Below, in pieces: positions 5,264 to 7,959 of a DNA stretch of 7,959 bases. This stretch comes from Clostridiaceae bacterium. Lineage in GTDB: Bacteria > Bacillota > Clostridia > Saccharofermentanales > Fastidiosipilaceae. Positions within the stretch are counted from its first letter, which is position 1, and every line of letters begins with the position of its first letter. The stretch is taken from contig JAAYZH010000354.1 of the NCBI GenBank assembly GCA_012514965.1, forward strand, positions 1 through 7,959. The letters are read 5' to 3'. The notes beneath the pieces are model-generated. The model did no database searches, was not told the origin of the DNA, and saw nothing but the letters and a program-made list of their open reading frames with translations. Position numbers and translations under genes: made by a program.

Positions 5264-7402
5264 ATGACATGGCAATTTACGCGATTTGGACTTTCGACTT
5301 CGACGGAGAAAAACCGTTGTGAGGTCATCGAGCCGGGCAGGCAGGTGCGTCTGTATTCTGCCGTCTATGATGAGAAGGGTGTAGTCACGGGCAAAGGCGG
5401 CAAGTTTATGCCTTTCTTTGACGGGATTTCGTTTTATTACACAGCGATCCCGGCCAGCCAGCCGTACTTTAGCCTGGAAGCCTCGATTCGGGTAGATTTC
5501 CTGAATCCTAATCTGGATGGCCAGGAGGGTTTTGCCCTCTTGCTGCGCGACAGCCTCGGCCTGCCTGATGATAACACCGACTGTTACATGGCCAATTCAG
5601 CCGCAGTTCTGGCGTCAAGCTTTCCGGATGAACACGATAGGGCGGTACGCGATTGCCTGGGCTATCGCTTTGTCTGGGATTTGTCTCCCGATCATGTTGC
5701 GCAGAATGTCCGCGGCGCTGGCCAAAGCGTTGCCCTCCCTTTTGACCCTGCCCAACCACTGAAAATTCGTGAAGGCGAAAGTTACCGCGTCCGGCTCTGG
5801 CGTGACGAGGCAGGCTTCCACGTTGCCTATTTAGGCGATGAGAGCAGGCAAGCCCATTTCCCGGAACCCGAGCGTATGCTGCGCCTGAATAACAAAGAGT
5901 GGTACCTGGGGTTTGCGGCAGCACGCGGCTGCAACATCACAGTAGATGACATTCAGCTGCATCTGGGTGATACCGAAGAAGCCGCTACCCCCACTCGCTG
6001 GCCATTGCCGCAGCCACGAATGAAAGTCGAGTTTCTAACTCCTCATGCCCCGGCTGGTATGCCCTTTCCCCTGGGGTTTCTCTCGAGAACAAGTGGACAG
6101 ATTGAGGTTTTAGCGTCGGACGGGGAGGTTTTGGCTGCCTGTGAAGCCGTGGCCGGACGAGTCACTTATTGCCCTGCCATTACGTTTGCGCCAGGCGAGT
6201 ACCTGCTGCGATATCGCTTCGTGTCGCACGAGACGATCCTGGAAGGTGACGGAGTCTTGACGGCCAAAGCCTTGCGCTATGCCGAACCCGGACTGCTTTA
6301 CACCGCACCCGCGGGCCGGGCGGATGCCAAGGGCACTCCTGAGGAGCCGTACGACCTGCAAACAGCACTGCACTACAGCATGCCGGGTGACCGGATCATC
6401 CTGGCGCCGGAAGTCTACGCAATCGACAGCGAACTCACCGTGCATTACGCAAACTCCGGTACACAGCGTCTGCCCAAAACATTGCATTGCCCCGAGGGCG
6501 AGGCGACGATTGACTTCCAAGGACAGGGCGGACCCTTTCTCCTGAAAGGTGACTACTGGCAGATCTCCGGACTTCGAATCTGCCATAGTCGAGGCGATCG
6601 TCAGGGTATGAAAATCGCAGGATCAGGTAACAGACTGCATCATGTATGGCTGGAAAGTAATGGCGATACCGGTCTGCAGATCGCGTCACGCGAGGATCTC
6701 GACCCGCGCGACTGGCCTCGGGACAACCAGATTCGTTTCTGTGTCGCCTCGGACAATGCGGATCCGGGCCTCAACAATGCAGATGGCTTTGCTGCGAAAC
6801 TTGCTTGCGGGGAAGGCAACCGCTTTCTTGGCTGCATCTCTTACAACAATATTGATGACGGATTCGACCTCTATAATCGAATCTCCAACGGTCCGATTGG
6901 CCGAGTGCTGATCGAACATTCGTTGTGCTTCTCAAATGGTCACAATCTTGCGAACACCATGCAGGCGGATGGCAACGGCTTCAAACTGGGCGGCGAGGGT
7001 ATACCGATTCCGCATCTCTTGCGGAAATCGCTGGCTTTGTCAAACGACGCTGATGGTATCACTAGTAATTCCAACCCTGCCGTGCTGATTGAGGACTGCG
7101 TAGCGATCAAGCAGGGGGGATCGAACTACGCAATCTATGGCCAGGGCAGCGATGCCTCAGCAGCCCGGCTGCATAATTGTATTTCGATAGACGGAGCGGA
7201 GGCGGATCGCTTGTCCGGTCAGATTGTTGCAGAACTCGCCGCAGGTACAGATGTGTTTTTCCTGGCTTGGTTCCGAGAGCTGCTTGCGCTCTGGCCCGAG
7301 GAAGAAAACTGGCTTCGCTTTGTAGTGGCCAAAATGTGCGTCGAAAGCATGTCCTCTGAGCTTTATGAAAACATTTGCAAAGAATTCTGTACAATTGCAT
7401 GA
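5264..7402 (+). CDS. PL9-type polysaccharide lyase with N-terminal beta-sandwich domain, no signal peptide
   Basis: This 712-residue protein appears to have four parts. Residues 1 to about 235 look like a concanavalin-type beta-sandwich. About 245-335 is an Ig-like beta segment. From about 350 (GTPEEPYDLQTAL) to 645 there is a parallel beta-helix of the polysaccharide lyase 9 type. Residues 650-712 form an apparently helical tail. PL9 signatures are NADGFAAK (505-512), NNIDDGFDLY (528-537) and GNGFKLGG (571-577), plus NSNPA. By spacing, D507, D531, D532 and D535 match the calcium ligands Asp209, 233, 234 and 237 of Erwinia Pel9A, and K574 matches its catalytic Lys273. It should therefore cleave polygalacturonate or rhamnogalacturonan by calcium-dependent beta-elimination, making the ends that GH105 removes. 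Most PL9 enzymes are exported; this one has no signal peptide. AGAAGG precedes the ATG by eight bases. An operator-like site overlaps its last codons. The lyase fold is well supported; the exact substrate is not. Confidence 0.88.
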   Translation: MTWQFTRFGLSTSTEKNRCEVIEPGRQVRLYSAVYDEKGVVTGKGGKFMPFFDGISFYYTAIPASQPYFSLEASIRVDFLNPNLDGQEGFALLLRDSLGLPDDNTDCYMANSAAVLASSFPDEHDRAVRDCLGYRFVWDLSPDHVAQNVRGAGQSVALPFDPAQPLKIREGESYRVRLWRDEAGFHVAYLGDESRQAHFPEPERMLRLNNKEWYLGFAAARGCNITVDDIQLHLGDTEEAATPTRWPLPQPRMKVEFLTPHAPAGMPFPLGFLSRTSGQIEVLASDGEVLAACEAVAGRVTYCPAITFAPGEYLLRYRFVSHETILEGDGVLTAKALRYAEPGLLYTAPAGRADAKGTPEEPYDLQTALHYSMPGDRIILAPEVYAIDSELTVHYANSGTQRLPKTLHCPEGEATIDFQGQGGPFLLKGDYWQISGLRICHSRGDRQGMKIAGSGNRLHHVWLESNGDTGLQIASREDLDPRDWPRDNQIRFCVASDNADPGLNNADGFAAKLACGEGNRFLGCISYNNIDDGFDLYNRISNGPIGRVLIEHSLCFSNGHNLANTMQADGNGFKLGGEGIPIPHLLRKSLALSNDADGITSNSNPAVLIEDCVAIKQGGSNYAIYGQGSDASAARLHNCISIDGAEADRLSGQIVAELAAGTDVFFLAWFRELLALWPEEENWLRFVVAKMCVESMSSELYENICKEFCTIA
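7366..7379. promoter_or_regulatory. LacI/CcpA-type operator, copy 3, inside the end of the lyase gene
   Basis: TGAAAACATTTGCA is the exact reverse complement of the operator at 2360-2373. It covers codons 701-706 of the PL9 gene. It lies about 66 bp upstream of the -35 box of the promoter at 7445-7473, so it is probably paired with the site at 7560-7573 for control of the transporter gene. The exact 14-bp identity to an intergenic site argues against chance. Confidence 0.55.
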
Positions 7403-7410
7403 AAAATACG

Positions 7411-7435
7411 CACAAAATTTCGCCATATTTTTGTG
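7411..7435 (+). terminator. Weak hairpin after the lyase gene, possible terminator
   Basis: CACAAAA (7411-7417) pairs perfectly with TTTTGTG (7429-7435) around an 11-base loop and is followed by ATATTTT (7436-7442). It sits 8 bp after the stop codon of the lyase gene and just before the next promoter. The stem is AT-rich and short, so it would be an inefficient terminator at best. Confidence 0.3.
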
Positions 7436-7444
7436 ATATTTTGA

Positions 7445-7473
7445 TTGACGAATGGAAAGAAGGCGGTTATATT
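7445..7473 (+). promoter_or_regulatory. Strong promoter for the solute-binding lipoprotein gene
   Basis: TTGACG (7445-7450), exactly 17 bp, then TATATT (7468-7473): five of six matches in both boxes. Transcription would start near 7480, leaving an untranslated leader of about 180 bases before the GTG at 7660. Operators lie on both sides, at 7366-7379 and 7560-7573. Confidence 0.65.
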
Positions 7474-7559
7474 TAGGTAAAACATACAAACAACAACATT
7501 CCAACAGATAGTGATTTCTTTAGCCGATGTAAAACCCAGTCAATCCTATGATCATTTGT

Positions 7560-7573
7560 TGCAAACATTTGCA
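7560..7573. promoter_or_regulatory. LacI/CcpA-type operator, copy 4, in the leader of the lipoprotein gene
   Basis: TGCAAACATTTGCA is a near-perfect palindrome apart from the central CA. It differs from the copy at 7366-7379 at one position. It lies about 80 bp downstream of the predicted transcription start, which suits repression by roadblock or by looping with the upstream copy. Confidence 0.68.
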
Positions 7574-7659
7574 TGACGGAAGGAGGGGAATAAAACGCAA
7601 CATTGATCACTACAGCACAGAAATTCGCAATTTTTAATAATGATTATGGAGGTAATCAA

Positions 7660-7959
7660 GTGAAATTACGTAAAGTTTTAACCAGCGGTATGGCAAGTGC
7701 TTTGGCCTTGACCCTGCTTGCGTCTTGCGGCAACACCGCAGGTACTACCGGCAGCACCACGGCAGCGGGTGGCACCACAGCCGCGGGCGGCACCACAGCC
7801 GCTCCGACCAGCAGCGAAGCCGAAATCGTTAAGCCTGAGAAGATCACCATCATGGTCGACGGCACTTTGCTTACGAAGCCCAACGCCAGAGATGAATTCG
7901 AAAAGCAATGGGAAGAATACATGGGCATCGATCTTGAGATCGTCCAGCCTGACCATGAC
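7660..7959 (+). CDS. Sugar ABC transporter solute-binding lipoprotein, N-terminal part (runs off the window)
   Basis: The first 100 residues of an extracellular solute-binding protein are visible. It begins with a lipoprotein signal: charged MKLRK, a hydrophobic stretch to about residue 20, and the lipobox LASC with C23 as the lipidated cysteine. A low-complexity Gly/Thr/Ala linker (about 24-50) follows, then the mature fold (KITIMVDGTLL..., EFEKQWEEYMGIDLEIVQPD). That opening is typical of the LplA/YtcQ type of large carbohydrate-binding proteins, whose permease partners usually follow and share an ATPase such as MsmX. It would bind pectic oligosaccharides at the cell surface and supply the intracellular enzymes upstream. 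The GTG start is fixed by GGAGGT six bases upstream and by the signal peptide. An in-frame TTG at 7603 would put 19 residues before the signal and is unlikely. Substrate is inferred from context. Confidence 0.88.
   Translation, partial: MKLRKVLTSGMASALALTLLASCGNTAGTTGSTTAAGGTTAAGGTTAAPTSSEAEIVKPEKITIMVDGTLLTKPNARDEFEKQWEEYMGIDLEIVQPDHD
7750..7803 (+). repeat. Three 18-bp tandem repeats in the lipoprotein linker
   Basis: Three consecutive 18-bp units encode GSTTAA, GGTTAA and GGTTAA, starting eight residues after the lipidated cysteine. They form a flexible tether between the membrane anchor and the binding domain. The last two units differ at only two third-codon positions, which suggests recent duplication or slippage. 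Confidence 0.8.

Noticed and set aside
7656..7956. Minus-strand open frames of 90-92 residues opposite the lipoprotein gene
   Set aside because: They are antisense to a gene with a clear signal peptide, lipobox and ribosome binding site; their repetitive sequence mirrors the linker repeat.

Overview
The window looks like a pectin-utilisation locus from an anaerobic Gram-positive bacterium, most likely a Clostridia-type Firmicute from a gut or other plant-degrading habitat. The grounds are strong GGAGG-type ribosome binding sites, a lipoprotein sugar-binding protein of the LplA/YtcQ type, LacI/CcpA-style operators and the enzyme set. The taxon is inferred; no rRNA or other marker is present.

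Layout. Positions 1-405 hold no convincing gene. They contain inverted and direct repeats that resemble the end of an insertion sequence, possibly IS21-like. A CE8 pectin methylesterase lies on the minus strand (406-1413). It is divergent from an alpha/beta-hydrolase esterase on the plus strand (1500-2348), across an 86-bp gap with candidate promoters in both directions and a small shared dyad. A 203-bp gap (2349-2551) follows, with a consensus -35 promoter and two operators. It leads into a tight plus-strand run: GH105 unsaturated uronyl hydrolase (2552-3658), GH28 exo-polygalacturonase-like enzyme (3655-5238, ATGA overlap) and a 712-residue PL9-type polysaccharide lyase (5264-7402). A 257-bp leader (7403-7659) has a strong promoter and another operator. 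It precedes the start of a solute-binding lipoprotein gene (7660 to beyond the window end), presumably the first gene of a sugar ABC importer.

How the genes fit together. The lipoprotein would capture pectic oligosaccharides outside the cell and pass them to permeases encoded downstream. None of the five enzymes shows a signal peptide, so demethylation (CE8), deacylation (alpha/beta hydrolase), beta-elimination (PL9), release of saturated galacturonate (GH28) and release of unsaturated uronate from non-reducing ends (GH105) all appear to be cytoplasmic. Four 14-bp near-palindromes with consensus TGNAAAYRTTTNYA tie the GH105-GH28-PL9 unit and the transporter to one LacI/CcpA-family regulator. 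One of the four lies inside the 3' end of the PL9 gene and is the exact reverse complement of another.
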